A stretch of 44,635 bases of DNA. Source: Synechococcus sp. ATX 2A4 (GTDB taxonomy: Bacteria; Cyanobacteriota; Cyanobacteriia; PCC-6307; Cyanobiaceae). Every line of letters starts with the position of its first letter. The first letter of the stretch is position 1. A program made the position numbers and the translations under genes. Location of the stretch: the NCBI RefSeq assembly GCF_024346375.1, contig NZ_JAGQCV010000016.1:1-44635 (forward strand), in the 5' to 3' direction. Positions 15,987-24,929 of the stretch are shown here, in pieces. The notes beneath the pieces are model-generated. The model did not search any database. It was given only the letters and a program-made list of their open reading frames with translations, and was not told the DNA's origin.

Positions 15987-17504
15987 GTGCGGGTCGCCAT
16001 CGTGGGTTCGGGTCTGGCCGGTCTGGCAGCCGCAGTCGATCTCTGCGACGCCGGCCATCAGGTGGATCTCTACGAAGCGCGGGCGTTCGTGGGTGGCAAG
16101 GTGGGTAGCTGGGAAGACGCAGACGGCAACCACATCGAGATGGGGCTGCACGTGTTCTTCTTCAACTACACCAACCTTTTCGCCCTGATGCGCAAGGTGG
16201 GGGCGTTCGAGAACCTGCTGCCCAAGGAGCACACCCACCTGTTCGTCAACAAGGGCGGCGACCTGCGTGCCCTCGATTTCCGCTTCCCCGTCGGGGCGCC
16301 ATTCAATGGCCTCAAGGCGTTCTTCACCACCCCGCAGCTCGACTGGATCGACAAACTGCGCAATGCCCTGGCCTTGGGCACCAGCCCGATCGTGCGGGGC
16401 CTGATCGACCCCGATGGCGCCATGGGGGTGATCCGGGCGCTGGATCGCATGAGCTTCCGCGACTGGTTCGTTGGCCACGGCGGCAGCCCGAAGAGCATCG
16501 AGCGGATGTGGGATCCGATCGCCTACGCGCTCGGCTTCATCGACTGCGCCTCGATCTCGGCCCGGTGCATGCTCACCATCTTTTTGATGTTCGCCACCCG
16601 CACCGAGGCCTCCAAGCTCAATCTGCTGAAGGGCTCGCCGCACCGCTGGCTGCACCGGCCGATCCTCGATTACATCGAGGCCCGCGGCGCCAGACTCCAC
16701 CTGCGCCACCGGGTGCTGGAGCTCTGCGCCAGTGAAGGTGCCAGCGATGGTGCCAGTGCTGACGGTCGGAGCGGCCCTGATGCGCTGGCGCCGCAGGTCA
16801 CGGGTCTGCGGCTGGGCACGCCCGAGGGTGAGATCCACGTGGAGGCCGATGCCTACCTTGCCGCCTGCGATGTGCCGGGCATCCAGAAACTGCTGCCCAG
16901 TGCCTGGCGCCGCTACGAGCAGTTCGACAACATCTACCGGCTGGAGGCCGTGCCGGTGGCCACCGTGCAGCTGCGCTACGACGGCTGGGTGACCGAACTG
17001 GGGGATGGCGAAGCCCATGCGGCCGCCCGCTCCGATCTTCAGCACCCCGCCGGCCTGAACAACCTGCTCTACACCGCAGACGCCGATTTCAGCTGCTTCG
17101 CCGATCTCGCCCTGGCCAGCCCTGCCGATTACCGCCGCCAAGGCCAGGGCTCGCTGCTGCAGTGCGTGCTCACCCCGGGAGATCCCTGGATCGCCAAGGG
17201 GAACGAGGCGATCGTGGCGGCCGTCGATGCTCAAGTGCGGGAGTTGTTTCCGTCCGCCAGCCAACTCACGCTGCTGTGGAGCAATGTGGTCAAACTGGCC
17301 CAATCGCTCTACCGGGAGGCTCCTGGCATGGAACCGTTCAGGCCTGAGCAACGCACGCCAGTGAGCAACTTCTTCCTGGCCGGCAGCTACACCAAGCAGG
17401 ATTACATTGATTCCATGGAAGGGGCCACCATGAGTGGGCGCTTGGCGGCCGGCGTGATTCTTGATCAGCCGGTGGCGATGGCGTCACTCGGCGCGGCGGC
17501 CTGA
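15987..17504 (+). CDS. crtQ: Zeta-carotene desaturase
   Basis: 505 residues from GTG 15987, with GGAGG at 15975-15979, 7 nt upstream, which decides the start. The FAD-binding motif [16 protein letters not shown] is at residues 4-19, then YEAR, GGKVGSW, and [14 protein letters not shown], as in plant-type (CrtP/CrtQ) desaturases. The C-terminal FAD motif ends [18 protein letters not shown]. It converts zeta-carotene to lycopene via neurosporene, using plastoquinone, at the membrane. A 16-residue Ala/Gly/Ser stretch near residue 250 ([14 protein letters not shown]) looks like a lineage-specific insertion. The SRPBCC gene follows after 5 bp. Confidence 0.95.
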   Translation: MRVAIVGSGLAGLAAAVDLCDAGHQVDLYEARAFVGGKVGSWEDADGNHIEMGLHVFFFNYTNLFALMRKVGAFENLLPKEHTHLFVNKGGDLRALDFRFPVGAPFNGLKAFFTTPQLDWIDKLRNALALGTSPIVRGLIDPDGAMGVIRALDRMSFRDWFVGHGGSPKSIERMWDPIAYALGFIDCASISARCMLTIFLMFATRTEASKLNLLKGSPHRWLHRPILDYIEARGARLHLRHRVLELCASEGASDGASADGRSGPDALAPQVTGLRLGTPEGEIHVEADAYLAACDVPGIQKLLPSAWRRYEQFDNIYRLEAVPVATVQLRYDGWVTELGDGEAHAAARSDLQHPAGLNNLLYTADADFSCFADLALASPADYRRQGQGSLLQCVLTPGDPWIAKGNEAIVAAVDAQVRELFPSASQLTLLWSNVVKLAQSLYREAPGMEPFRPEQRTPVSNFFLAGSYTKQDYIDSMEGATMSGRLAAGVILDQPVAMASLGAAA

Positions 17505-17509
17505 CGACC

Positions 17510-17974
17510 ATGGGCCGTTGGTTGGAGCACAGCGTCACCACAGAGATCAAGGCCCCGGTGCAGCGGGTCTGGGAGGTGTGGAGCGATCTGGAGGCCATGC
17601 CCCTCTGGATGCGCTGGATCGAGTCTGTGGTCACCCTTGATGATCCGGACATCACCGATTGGACCCTGGCCGCCCAGGGCTTCCGCTTTCACTGGAAGGC
17701 CCGCATCTCCCAGCGCGTGGAGGCCCAGCAGCTGCACTGGGAATCGGTGGGGGGTCTGCCCACCAAAGGAGCCGTTCGCTTCTATCCTCAGGGCGATTCG
17801 CTCACGGTCGTCAAACTGACCGTGAGTTACGAACTCCCTGGGGTGCTCGCACCACTGATGGAGCCTTCGATCCTCGGTGGCATCGTCACCAAGGAATTGC
17901 AGGCCAATCTTGATCGTTTCAGGGATCTTGTCGAGCGTGGACTTGTCGAGCGTGGAAATGATGCCCAGCCCTGA
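17510..17974 (+). CDS. SRPBCC (START-like, cyclase/dehydrase-type) protein
   Basis: 154 residues. The N-terminus WLEHSVTTEIKAPVQRVWEV followed by WSDLEAMPLWMRWI is the typical start of the SRPBCC ligand-binding fold, which binds hydrophobic molecules in a deep pocket. The next gene downstream of crtQ (5 bp gap) is often of this family in cyanobacteria, so a role with carotenoid or lipid metabolism is a fair inference. No catalytic residue can be assigned. The C-terminus carries a 15-bp tandem duplication giving LVERG twice. The end overlaps the lipoprotein start by 17 bp. Confidence 0.85.
   Translation: MGRWLEHSVTTEIKAPVQRVWEVWSDLEAMPLWMRWIESVVTLDDPDITDWTLAAQGFRFHWKARISQRVEAQQLHWESVGGLPTKGAVRFYPQGDSLTVVKLTVSYELPGVLAPLMEPSILGGIVTKELQANLDRFRDLVERGLVERGNDAQP
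17927..17956. repeat. 15-bp perfect tandem duplication in SRPBCC gene
   Basis: CTTGTCGAGCGTGGA occurs twice in a row (17927-17941, 17942-17956), in frame, and repeats LVERG at the protein's C-terminus just before the next gene's start. It looks like a recent slippage event. Confidence 0.9.
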
Positions 17975-18614
17975 TCAGCGTTCTGCTTCCGGCCCCAGCT
18001 TCGTGGCCGGAAGCTTGTTCTGTTCGCCTGGCAAGCGTTTCCTGGCGCCCGCAGCCCTGCTGGTGCTTTCCAGCTTGATGGCATGCGGCGGAGCGCCCGA
18101 GGCGAGCGCGCCGCCGCCGCCCGCCCCTGCTCCGCCCGCCCAACCCGCCGAGGCCGCAGGGGCACCTGCCACTGCTCCTGCCCCCACTGGCGCTGCCGCC
18201 GCCCCGGCAGCGGCCTCGGCCCCACCAGCTCTGCTCGCCGGCCTCACCCCCTTGCCCAGCAAGCAGCAGGTGCTGGCGGCGGCGCCGACCGATCGCCCCG
18301 ATCCCTTCGCGCCGGTGATCCGGCCCCAGTCCGCCGGAGCGGCGGCTGGCGCCGCCTCCAGGCCGGCCGGCCCAGGGCCGCTGCGGCTCCCCGAAGATTT
18401 CCGCTTCAGCGGGGTGATCGCGATTGCGGGAGTGCCTCAGGCCCTGGTGCAGCGCTCTGAACAGAGCGGCAGCGTGGTGGTCGGCGACCAGGGCGGGCGC
18501 TCCACCCGGCTGATTCCCAACGGCTGGGTTGTCACCGAAATCGACGTCCAGAACGGCCGCCTGCGCATGCGCCTGGGCAAGCAAACGATCAGCGCCGCCC
18601 TCAGACCGACCTGA
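17958..18614 (+). CDS. Proline/alanine-rich probable lipoprotein, PilP-like C-terminal part
   Basis: 218 residues from ATG 17958 (17961 is a second ATG), overlapping the SRPBCC stop. A hydrophobic segment ending SSLMACGG (about residues 28-37) is a loose lipobox with Cys about residue 35. An Ala/Pro linker of about 60 residues follows. The C-terminal 110 residues start RPDPFAPV and contain GVIAIAGVPQALVQ, then VVVGDQGGRS and LIPNGWVVTEID. DPF plus this beta-rich layout resembles PilP/GspC periplasmic proteins; I rate that as a resemblance, not an assignment. Its stop overlaps the convergent hemD stop by 14 bp. Confidence 0.65.
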   Translation: MMPSPDQRSASGPSFVAGSLFCSPGKRFLAPAALLVLSSLMACGGAPEASAPPPPAPAPPAQPAEAAGAPATAPAPTGAAAAPAAASAPPALLAGLTPLPSKQQVLAAAPTDRPDPFAPVIRPQSAGAAAGAASRPAGPGPLRLPEDFRFSGVIAIAGVPQALVQRSEQSGSVVVGDQGGRSTRLIPNGWVVTEIDVQNGRLRMRLGKQTISAALRPT

Positions 18615-19452
18615 CCGGCCTGCTGATGCCTGCCACGCAGGCTCTTACCAGGCCGTGGAGGTCATGGGGGTCGGCTTCCGCGTCGACCCGGCCCAGCAGT
18701 TCCATGCAGCGGACACTCGTCTGCGGGCCAATCGAGATCAGCGCCACCTCATCGAGAGCCGCCCGCCAGTCGCTGCCGAAGCTGCGCTCCAGCAGCGCGC
18801 AGGTGTGCTGCACGGTCTTGCCGCTGCTGAAGGTGAGCGCATCCACCTGGTCGGCCCGCAGGGCGGCTGCTGTGGCCAGGGGCAGCTCCTGCGGGCAGCG
18901 GGATTCGTAGGCCGGCACCTCCACCACGCGGGCGCCGGCGGTGGCGAAGGCTTCGCCCAGGTGGGTGCGACCGCCGCTCTGTACCCGGGGCAGCAGCAGG
19001 CGCAACCCCCAGCCTGAAACAGGGAAATGCTCAATCAGGCTGTCGGCCACGAAGGCCGGCGGCACGAAATCGGCCGGGACACCGAGCTGCTCCAGCCGGC
19101 GGGCTGTTGAGGCCCCAACGGTGGCGATCTTTACGCCCCGTGGTCGGTCGGCCAGGTTGCTGCCGATCCGCTCCAGCCGCGCTTCCACCGCTTCCACTCC
19201 GTTGGCGCTGGAGAACACCAGCCAGTGGAAGTCTTCGAGTTCGGCCAGGGCGTCATCCAGGGGCCCCCAGGTGTCCGGCGGCCCGATCACCAGGGCCGGC
19301 AGGTCGAGCACCCGGGCGCCGGCTGCCTCGAACAACCGGCGTGCTTCACCTTGCTGACTGGCCGCGCGCGTGACGACCACGCAGCGGTGCTGCAGGGGTG
19401 GCAGCGACACAGGTGGCAGCTTCAGCGGCGGTGGATTCAGCGGCTCCGGCAT
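18601..19452 (-). CDS. hemD: Uroporphyrinogen-III synthase
   Basis: 283 residues. The family pattern is seen in CVVVTRAASQQGEARRLFEA at the N-terminus, WLVFSSANGVEAV (about residue 75), TVGASTARRLEQLGVPADFV (about 110), DALTFSSGKTV (about 210) and ISIGPQTSVRCMELLG near the end. The enzyme closes hydroxymethylbilane to uroporphyrinogen III, the branch point to haem, chlorophyll, bilins and B12. Sequence identity within the family is low, but these positions are characteristic. Last gene of the DUF751-rbfA-GH3-GT2-hemD run; starts 3 bp after the GT2 stop. Confidence 0.9.
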   Translation of the reverse strand: MPEPLNPPPLKLPPVSLPPLQHRCVVVTRAASQQGEARRLFEAAGARVLDLPALVIGPPDTWGPLDDALAELEDFHWLVFSSANGVEAVEARLERIGSNLADRPRGVKIATVGASTARRLEQLGVPADFVPPAFVADSLIEHFPVSGWGLRLLLPRVQSGGRTHLGEAFATAGARVVEVPAYESRCPQELPLATAAALRADQVDALTFSSGKTVQHTCALLERSFGSDWRAALDEVALISIGPQTSVRCMELLGRVDAEADPHDLHGLVRACVAGISRPVRSV

Positions 19453-19455
19453 GGT

Positions 19456-20649
19456 TCAGGCCTCCAGCTTCACGATCGCGCCGGCCTGCTGGCGAAGCCG
19501 GTCGGCTTCTTCAGCGCGGCCTTGCTGACGCAGCAGGGCGATGGCCGTGCGGAAGCTGCCACGGGCCGCCTCAATGTTGCCGCCCAGCAGCTGGGCCGCC
19601 GCCAGGTTCTGGTGGGTTTCGGCGTGGTCGGGGGCGAGCTGCCGGGCGGCCGCGTAGGCCTCCAGGGCGCCGGCGATGTCCCCCTGGCGACGGCGGATCA
19701 CCCCAAGGTTGTACCAGCCCAGCGCCACCTCGGGAGACAGCCGTACGGCGGCCTCACAGAGGCGGCTGGCTTCCTCCAGCGCACCGCGCTGCAGCAGCAG
19801 TGCGGAAAGGTTCAGCCGTGCCGCCAGGCTGAGGCGGGGGTTGAGGCCCAGGGCCAGGGCCTCCTGGTAGAGCAGCTCGGCCCGCGCCGGCGTGGCGCTG
19901 GCGTGGCCGATGCCCAGATGCAGCAGCAGCTCGTAGCGCTCCACGCGGGCGGAGGCAGGGCAGTGGGCGAGGGCCGCCTCCAGCAGGGCAATCCCCCGCT
20001 CCCGGTTCCCTTCGCTGATCTCCAGGCCGCCCAGCTTCGCGCTGGCATAGGGGTCGTTGGGGGTCTCAATCAGCTCCTGCTCCATCGCCTGGCGCAGGCG
20101 CTCCGCTTTGCGGCCGGCCAGCAGCAGATCGGGGCGGTAGCCGTCATGCACCAGGCAGGGCTGGGAGCAATCGGCAATGCGCCAGTGGGGTTCGGACGCC
20201 AGCACTGCCGCCACGCTGTCGTCCACCATCGCGTGATAAGCGCGGCTCCAGCGGATGCCTGGATGGCGGCGGAACAGGCGGCTCACGTTCGAATACGGCG
20301 ATTGCCGCGCGCCCCGCTCGTAGCGCAGCAGGTTGATCAGCAGCACGTCCGGTTGGGCCATCAGCGCCTTGAGGGCCGGCCGTGCCTCCGGCAGCAGTTG
20401 CTCATCGGCATCCAGCACCAGCACCCAGTCGCCGTGCACCAGTTCCATGGCCGCATTGCGTGCCGGGGCGAAGTCGCCCGGCCAGGCGAGCTCGTGCACG
20501 GTCGCCCCCAGCTGCCTGGCGATCGCCACGGTGTCGTCGCTGGAGCCGGTGTCCACCACCACCATCTCCTGCACGAAGCCCGCCACCGAGTCGAGGCAGA
20601 CCGCCAGCCGCTCGGCTTCGTCCCGCACGATCATCGACAGGCTGAGCAT
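19456..20649 (-). CDS. Family 2 glycosyltransferase with C-terminal TPRs
   Basis: 397 residues. A GT2 domain is at residues 1-200: LSLSMIVRDEAERL, VVDTGSSDDT (31-40), and the metal-binding DAD at 80-82 within VLVLDADEQ. Residues about 220-390 are TPR repeats (YNLGVIRRRQGDIAGALEAY is the clearest). This arrangement is common in soluble GT2 enzymes that glycosylate proteins or peptides, the TPRs holding the acceptor. The substrate is not known. It sits between a GH3 gene and hemD in the same operon. Confidence 0.88.
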   Translation of the reverse strand: MLSLSMIVRDEAERLAVCLDSVAGFVQEMVVVDTGSSDDTVAIARQLGATVHELAWPGDFAPARNAAMELVHGDWVLVLDADEQLLPEARPALKALMAQPDVLLINLLRYERGARQSPYSNVSRLFRRHPGIRWSRAYHAMVDDSVAAVLASEPHWRIADCSQPCLVHDGYRPDLLLAGRKAERLRQAMEQELIETPNDPYASAKLGGLEISEGNRERGIALLEAALAHCPASARVERYELLLHLGIGHASATPARAELLYQEALALGLNPRLSLAARLNLSALLLQRGALEEASRLCEAAVRLSPEVALGWYNLGVIRRRQGDIAGALEAYAAARQLAPDHAETHQNLAAAQLLGGNIEAARGSFRTAIALLRQQGRAEEADRLRQQAGAIVKLEA

Positions 20650-20699
20650 TGCAGGAGCCCCTGAGCTGGGGCCGAGGCTAGTGCCCCTTCCTCACCGGC

Positions 20700-22346
20700 T
20701 CAGTCGGTGAAGCCCCCCTCCAGGGCGCTGCGTGGCAGGCCCAACCGCTCCAGCAACTGGGCCTGGGCCAGGGGCATCTGGGCCAGGCTCCAGCCGGCCG
20801 GCAGCTCGGCGGGCAGCAGGGGTTGCAGGGTCTCCCAGAGGTAGGGGCTGCCGTAGACCGCCAGGCCAGCCAGGCGGGAGGCTGCCAGCAACTGCCGCAC
20901 CACCGCGGCCCAGTGTTCCTCGCCGCCTGCGCTGCCCCGGAAGGGATTGCCCCGCACGAACAGCTGCAGCAGCACCGGGCCCTGCGGCAACCGCTCGATC
21001 GCCAGCGGCGCCTGGGGGTCGGCGCTCCAGGGGCTGGGGGCACGGCCATCGATCAGCACCGGCGCGTAGCCGCTCCCCAGCGGCCTCTGCAGCGCCGGTG
21101 CCAGCAGCGGCAGGAACGGATTGGCCAGGGTGCTGTCGAGCCGGATCAGGTTGACTCCGGGCCCAGGCGGCAGGCCGCTGGGCCCCTGGCTGCCGGTGCT
21201 GAGCTGTACCAGCTCCCGGCTGAGCGCGAGGTCATCCGCCGTTTCCAGTGCGGCCAGCGTGTGGGTCACCTGCAGCAGCTGGCCCGCCGCCGCAGGGCTG
21301 GCAGCGGCGTCAGCGGGCGGGTCCAGGTGGGCCAGCGCGGCATCACGCCGGTGCAGGCTCTGGGTGAGCCGCGCCCGGCTGATCCGGCCACTGTTGAGGG
21401 CCGCCACCAGCGCATCGATCGCGGCGTGGGCGTCGGCCGGCATGAGCAGCAGATCAGCTCCGGCTTCAAAGGCCAGCACCGCCGCCTCCCCCGCCCCCCA
21501 GCGGCCTGCGATCGCCTCCATCACCAGGGCGTCGGTCACCACCAGGCCACCGAAGCCGAGATCAACGCGCAGCAGCCCCTCCAGCACCCGGGCCGAGAGG
21601 GTGGCGGGGCGCTCAGGGTCCAGCTCGCTCAGCTGCAGGTGCGCGGTCATGACCGCGCCCACACCAGCGGCGATGGCGGCGCGGAAGGGCGGCAGCTCGA
21701 TCGCCTCCAGCCGCTTGCGGTCGTGGGGGAGCACCGGCAGCGCCAGGTGTGAATCCACCAGCGTGTCGCCGTGGCCGGGGAAGTGCTTGGCACAGCAGAG
21801 CACCCCTTCCGCCTGCGCCGCCGCCACAAAGGCAGCAGCCAGCGCTCCTGCCGTGGCCGGATCCTCCCCCCAGGCCCGCACGTTGATCACCGGATTGGCG
21901 GGATTGTTGTTGACATCGCAGACAGGGGCCAGCAGCCAGTTCAGGCCCAGGGCGCGGGCCTGGCGGGCCGTGCAGCGGCCATAGCGACCAGCCAGCAGCA
22001 GCGCCTGCTCCCGGGCGCTGGCGAACAGGCGACCGAGTGCCAGGGGCGGAACCAGCCAGGTGGCGCCCTCAAAGCGCTGCCCGACCCCCTCTTCCACATC
22101 GGCGCAGAGCAGCAGGGGATGGCTGGCCCAACTGCTGAGCTGCTCGGTGCGAAGCCGCAGTTCCGCGGCGCTGCCGCCCAGCAGGATCACCCCGCCCACA
22201 CCGGCGGCGAGCAGGTCGCGCAGCTCGCTGTTGGGAAGTTCCCAGCGGGGGTAGCGCCGCTGGCCGTCGCTGAGATGGCCGCTGCCGCGCACCACCAGCA
22301 GGCGGGCCACCTGCTCCCGCAGGCTGGAGGACGGGGGCTTAGTCAC
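20700..22346 (-). CDS. Glycoside hydrolase family 3 (beta-N-acetylhexosaminidase-like)
   Basis: 548 residues from GTG 22346, which overlaps the rbfA stop by 8 bp; the frame stays open upstream but only inside rbfA. The TIM barrel shows [16 protein letters not shown] (from about residue 185; the KH(F/G)PGHG motif of NagZ-type GH3) and the nucleophile Asp272 in [11 protein letters not shown]. About 200 more residues follow, longer than NagZ (about 340) and in the range of two-domain GH3 enzymes. The probable role is removal of N-acetylglucosamine from peptidoglycan fragments in cell-wall recycling. No signal peptide is seen, so it is probably cytoplasmic. Confidence 0.88.
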   Translation of the reverse strand: MTKPPSSSLREQVARLLVVRGSGHLSDGQRRYPRWELPNSELRDLLAAGVGGVILLGGSAAELRLRTEQLSSWASHPLLLCADVEEGVGQRFEGATWLVPPLALGRLFASAREQALLLAGRYGRCTARQARALGLNWLLAPVCDVNNNPANPVINVRAWGEDPATAGALAAAFVAAAQAEGVLCCAKHFPGHGDTLVDSHLALPVLPHDRKRLEAIELPPFRAAIAAGVGAVMTAHLQLSELDPERPATLSARVLEGLLRVDLGFGGLVVTDALVMEAIAGRWGAGEAAVLAFEAGADLLLMPADAHAAIDALVAALNSGRISRARLTQSLHRRDAALAHLDPPADAAASPAAAGQLLQVTHTLAALETADDLALSRELVQLSTGSQGPSGLPPGPGVNLIRLDSTLANPFLPLLAPALQRPLGSGYAPVLIDGRAPSPWSADPQAPLAIERLPQGPVLLQLFVRGNPFRGSAGGEEHWAAVVRQLLAASRLAGLAVYGSPYLWETLQPLLPAELPAGWSLAQMPLAQAQLLERLGLPRSALEGGFTD

Positions 22347-22788
22347 CTCGGTCGTCAGCGTCGCTGTCGCTTGGAAGCTCATCGAGGCCGCCTGGCTCCT
22401 CATCGCTGCCTGGCGGCACCTCACCCCGCTGCTCCCGTTCGCGTCCCAGCTCATTGAGCAGGCCAAGCACGGTGGTGCCCCGTTCCAGGCCCCGATCAAG
22501 ATGGAACACCACTTCAGGCGTGCGGCGCATCTTCAAGCGACGGCCCAGCTCACCTTTCACATAGGCGCTGGCGGAACGGAGGCCCTCCATGGCCTGGTCG
22601 CGATCGGCTTCGCTGCCGTAGATGCTCACGAAGATCTTGCAGTACTGGAGATCGCCGGCCACATCCACGTTGGTGACGCTCACCATGCCCAGCGACACCC
22701 GCTCGTCTTTGATGCCGTTCACGAGCAGTTCGCTGATCTCACGCCGGATCAGAGCTGCGACCCGCTCGACCCGTCGGGTCTGTGCCAT
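22339..22788 (-). CDS. rbfA: Ribosome-binding factor A
   Basis: 149 residues. [20 protein letters not shown] at the start and the KH-fold region with [12 protein letters not shown] and [19 protein letters not shown] are typical. RbfA binds the 30S subunit and helps mature the 5' end of 16S rRNA, mainly in the cold. An acidic C-terminal tail of about 30 residues is an extension. Its stop overlaps the GH3 start; its own start is 2 bp after the DUF751 stop. Confidence 0.95.
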   Translation of the reverse strand: MAQTRRVERVAALIRREISELLVNGIKDERVSLGMVSVTNVDVAGDLQYCKIFVSIYGSEADRDQAMEGLRSASAYVKGELGRRLKMRRTPEVVFHLDRGLERGTTVLGLLNELGREREQRGEVPPGSDEEPGGLDELPSDSDADDRGD

Positions 22789-22790
22789 TG

Positions 22791-22997
22791 CTACGCCAGT
22801 GGTGCTGAGCCAACCATCGCACGCAGCACCAGCGAAAGACTCACCAGGCCACTCACCAGTGCCCCCACCAGCGCCACGGCGGTGACCGGGTTGCTGCGCC
22901 GCCGGGCCAGCGGCTCAAGCACCGAGTTGAACACGCCGAGGCCGATGGCGACCAGATAGCGCGGATAGCGGGTGACGTTGAGAAAGAATTCTTTCAT
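22791..22997 (-). CDS. DUF751 (Ycf33-like) small membrane protein
   Basis: 68 residues from ATG 22997. The start [19 protein letters not shown], the central [11 protein letters not shown] and two hydrophobic segments match DUF751, the family of chloroplast Ycf33. Function unknown; conserved in cyanobacteria and algal plastids and presumed thylakoid. First gene of the minus-strand run into rbfA. Confidence 0.88.
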   Translation of the reverse strand: MKEFFLNVTRYPRYLVAIGLGVFNSVLEPLARRRSNPVTAVALVGALVSGLVSLSLVLRAMVGSAPLA

Positions 22998-23184
22998 GGG
23001 GCAGCCCTTCAGGCGATGGTGAGGTTCAGGCGGTGGAGAGTCGCGGGCGTGGGGGAGGCTCTGGCCAGGGTCAACACCTGGAGCCGCCCGGCTCAAGTTG
23101 GTGCTGAAGCCGAAGCCGAACCACCCACCTGCACGCGGGTCTCGATTCGATGGCTACTCTGCCGCCACCGGGTCAGGGCCGCCG

Positions 23185-23943
23185 ATGCTGGAACTTCACC
23201 AGTTCAGACATTCCACCTTTTGCGAGAAGGTGCGGCTGATTCTGGCCGCCAAACGGCTTGATTACACCGTGGTGGAGGTCACGCCCGGTTTTGGCCAGCT
23301 GGCCCTGTTCCGCCTCTCCGGCCAGCGCCAGGTGCCGGTGCTGGTGGATGGCAGCGAGGTGATTGCCGATTCCTCCGCGATCGCCCTGCACCTGGAAGCC
23401 CACTACCCCACGCCCTCGCTGCTGCCGGTAGAGCCCCGCGCCCGCGCCCAGGTGCTGCTGCTTGAAGACTGGGCCGACACGGCGCTGGCGGCCGGGGGCC
23501 GCATGGCCTTGCTGCAGGCGATGGGCACGGACAGCGTGGTGCGCGGCGCCCTGCTCCCCGACGCCACCCCTGCTCCCCTGCGCTCCCTGCTCGGCGCCCT
23601 GCCGGGGGATCTGTTCGCCGGAGTCGGTGAAGTGATGGGCCGCTCGGAGCGCCAGCAGCTGCAGACCAACCTTGAGCAGCTGGCGGCGTTGGTGAGCAGC
23701 CACCCCTATCTGTTCGGCGATCAGTTGTCGCTGGCCGATCTGGCGGTGGCGGCCCAGTTGTCGCTTCTGCTGTTTCCCGCCAGCGCCGGTGCTCCGCTGG
23801 CGGGCCGGGGCGTCGCCGGCGTGGCCGACCACCCCCTGCTCGAAGGGCTGTTCCGCTGGCGCGATGCCATCTACGCCGAGGTGGGGCGGCAGGCAGAACC
23901 GGTCAGCGCCGCTGACCCTGAGTCAGCGTCAGCGGCGGCGTAG
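23185..23943 (+). CDS. Glutathione S-transferase-like protein
   Basis: 252 residues from ATG 23185. The N-terminal thioredoxin-like domain reads LELHQFRHSTFCEKVRLILA (residues 2-21), then RQVPVLVDGSEVIADSSAI, where VPVL with the cis-Pro and the ADSS loop bind the gamma-glutamyl part of glutathione. An all-helical C-terminal domain includes YLFGDQLSLADLAVAAQL. The HSTFCEKVR stretch puts Ser/Cys at the catalytic site. Substrate not predictable. The last 41 bp overlap the convergent DUF6816-like gene. Confidence 0.88.
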   Translation: MLELHQFRHSTFCEKVRLILAAKRLDYTVVEVTPGFGQLALFRLSGQRQVPVLVDGSEVIADSSAIALHLEAHYPTPSLLPVEPRARAQVLLLEDWADTALAAGGRMALLQAMGTDSVVRGALLPDATPAPLRSLLGALPGDLFAGVGEVMGRSERQQLQTNLEQLAALVSSHPYLFGDQLSLADLAVAAQLSLLLFPASAGAPLAGRGVAGVADHPLLEGLFRWRDAIYAEVGRQAEPVSAADPESASAAA

Positions 23944-24649
23944 AAACCTGCTGCAGATCCAGGCGGAAGCTGTGTGTGTGGAGTGGCATGGCTGCCAGCC
24001 CGTTCTCCGGTGAGGGATAGGTGGCCTGCCACTGCATGGCGTGCAGCCTGACCGGCTGGTCGGGTGAGAGCGCAGCAGGTTCGTAGCGGGTGAGGGTTTC
24101 CACCCTGCTGACCCGGGCGCCACCGGGGCCGTGCACCACCTGCAGCGCCAGTTCATCGGCGATGAAGCGGCCTCCGGGTTTCGCTTGGCTGAGCCGCCCC
24201 ACCACTGTGGATTCCAGTGACAGATCGCCGCGCAGGCTGGCGAGCTGGCGGTTGGGGTTGGCCGGGTCATTGGCCACCGCCAGCAGTTGCGCTCCCAGTA
24301 GCGCCTTGCCCACCTGGGCGGCATTGAAGGCCCGATCCCCCACCAGCTCGCCGCGCTGGTTGCGCGCGAAGCGCACCCGATACGTCAATGGGGCAGCGCT
24401 GCCTGGCACCATCTCCTCGCTGCGCACCTCCCAGGTGCCTTCAAAGCTGTCGGGGTATACGAGGTCGTGGCGGCCGGGGCGCGGCAACGGTGCCGGCAGG
24501 CTCCAGTCGGGCCAGTGGGCCAGCCGTTCCGCCAGCACCCCGCCCCCGGCAGGGGCCACGGCTGGCTCGGGCGGCTGCACCTGGGCGGCGCCGAGGGGCC
24601 AGATCGCCAGCAGCACCGCCAGGATGGGGCCCATCAGTGCGGCTGCCAT
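23903..24649 (-). CDS. DUF6816-like exported (probably thylakoid lumen) protein
   Basis: 248 residues from ATG 24649, which has AGGGGA 6 nt upstream; ATG 24634 is possible. The N-terminal hydrophobic segment ends near GAAQ, suggesting export. The body has PDSFEGTWEVRSEEMVPG and repeated beta-strand pairs with conserved aromatic and Arg residues, a pattern I associate with the DUF6816 family of cyanobacteria and plastids. Function unknown. Its start codon overlaps that of the divergent CRR7-like gene (CATG), so their promoters lie inside each other's coding region. Confidence 0.6.
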   Translation of the reverse strand: MAAALMGPILAVLLAIWPLGAAQVQPPEPAVAPAGGGVLAERLAHWPDWSLPAPLPRPGRHDLVYPDSFEGTWEVRSEEMVPGSAAPLTYRVRFARNQRGELVGDRAFNAAQVGKALLGAQLLAVANDPANPNRQLASLRGDLSLESTVVGRLSQAKPGGRFIADELALQVVHGPGGARVSRVETLTRYEPAALSPDQPVRLHAMQWQATYPSPENGLAAMPLHTHSFRLDLQQVSTPPLTLTQGQRR

Positions 24650-24917
24650 GTCCGATCCCCTGCTGCGCGAACTCGATCATTACGTGGTGCTGGAGCCTTC
24701 CGCTCCTGAAACCTGTCTCACGGCCGCTGAAACGCTGCGGTGGCTGGAAACCACCCTGGCCGCCATGGCCGCGCCACCGCAGGAGCTGGCCCATCTGCCC
24801 AGTGATGCAGCCCGCGCCCAGCGCCTGCTCGACACCGCCTGCGAGCTGGAATTGGAGCCGGGTGTGGCGGTGCAGTGGTTTGCGGTGCGGCTGGAGGCAC
24901 CCAGCCGCCCGGATTGA
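24648..24917 (+). CDS. CRR7-family protein (NDH-1 associated)
   Basis: 89 residues. MSDPLLRELDHYVVLEPS, LTAAETLRWLE, and the end LDTACELELEPGVAVQWFAV follow the chlororespiratory reduction 7 (CRR7) family. In plants CRR7 is a stromal factor needed to assemble the hydrophilic arm of the NDH complex, whose subunit NdhO is also encoded in this window. The cyanobacterial role is less clear. It is convergent with aroK (12 bp between stops), and its start overlaps that of the gene on the other strand. Confidence 0.85.
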   Translation: MSDPLLRELDHYVVLEPSAPETCLTAAETLRWLETTLAAMAAPPQELAHLPSDAARAQRLLDTACELELEPGVAVQWFAVRLEAPSRPD

Positions 24918-24929
24918 GTTCCGCCCGGT

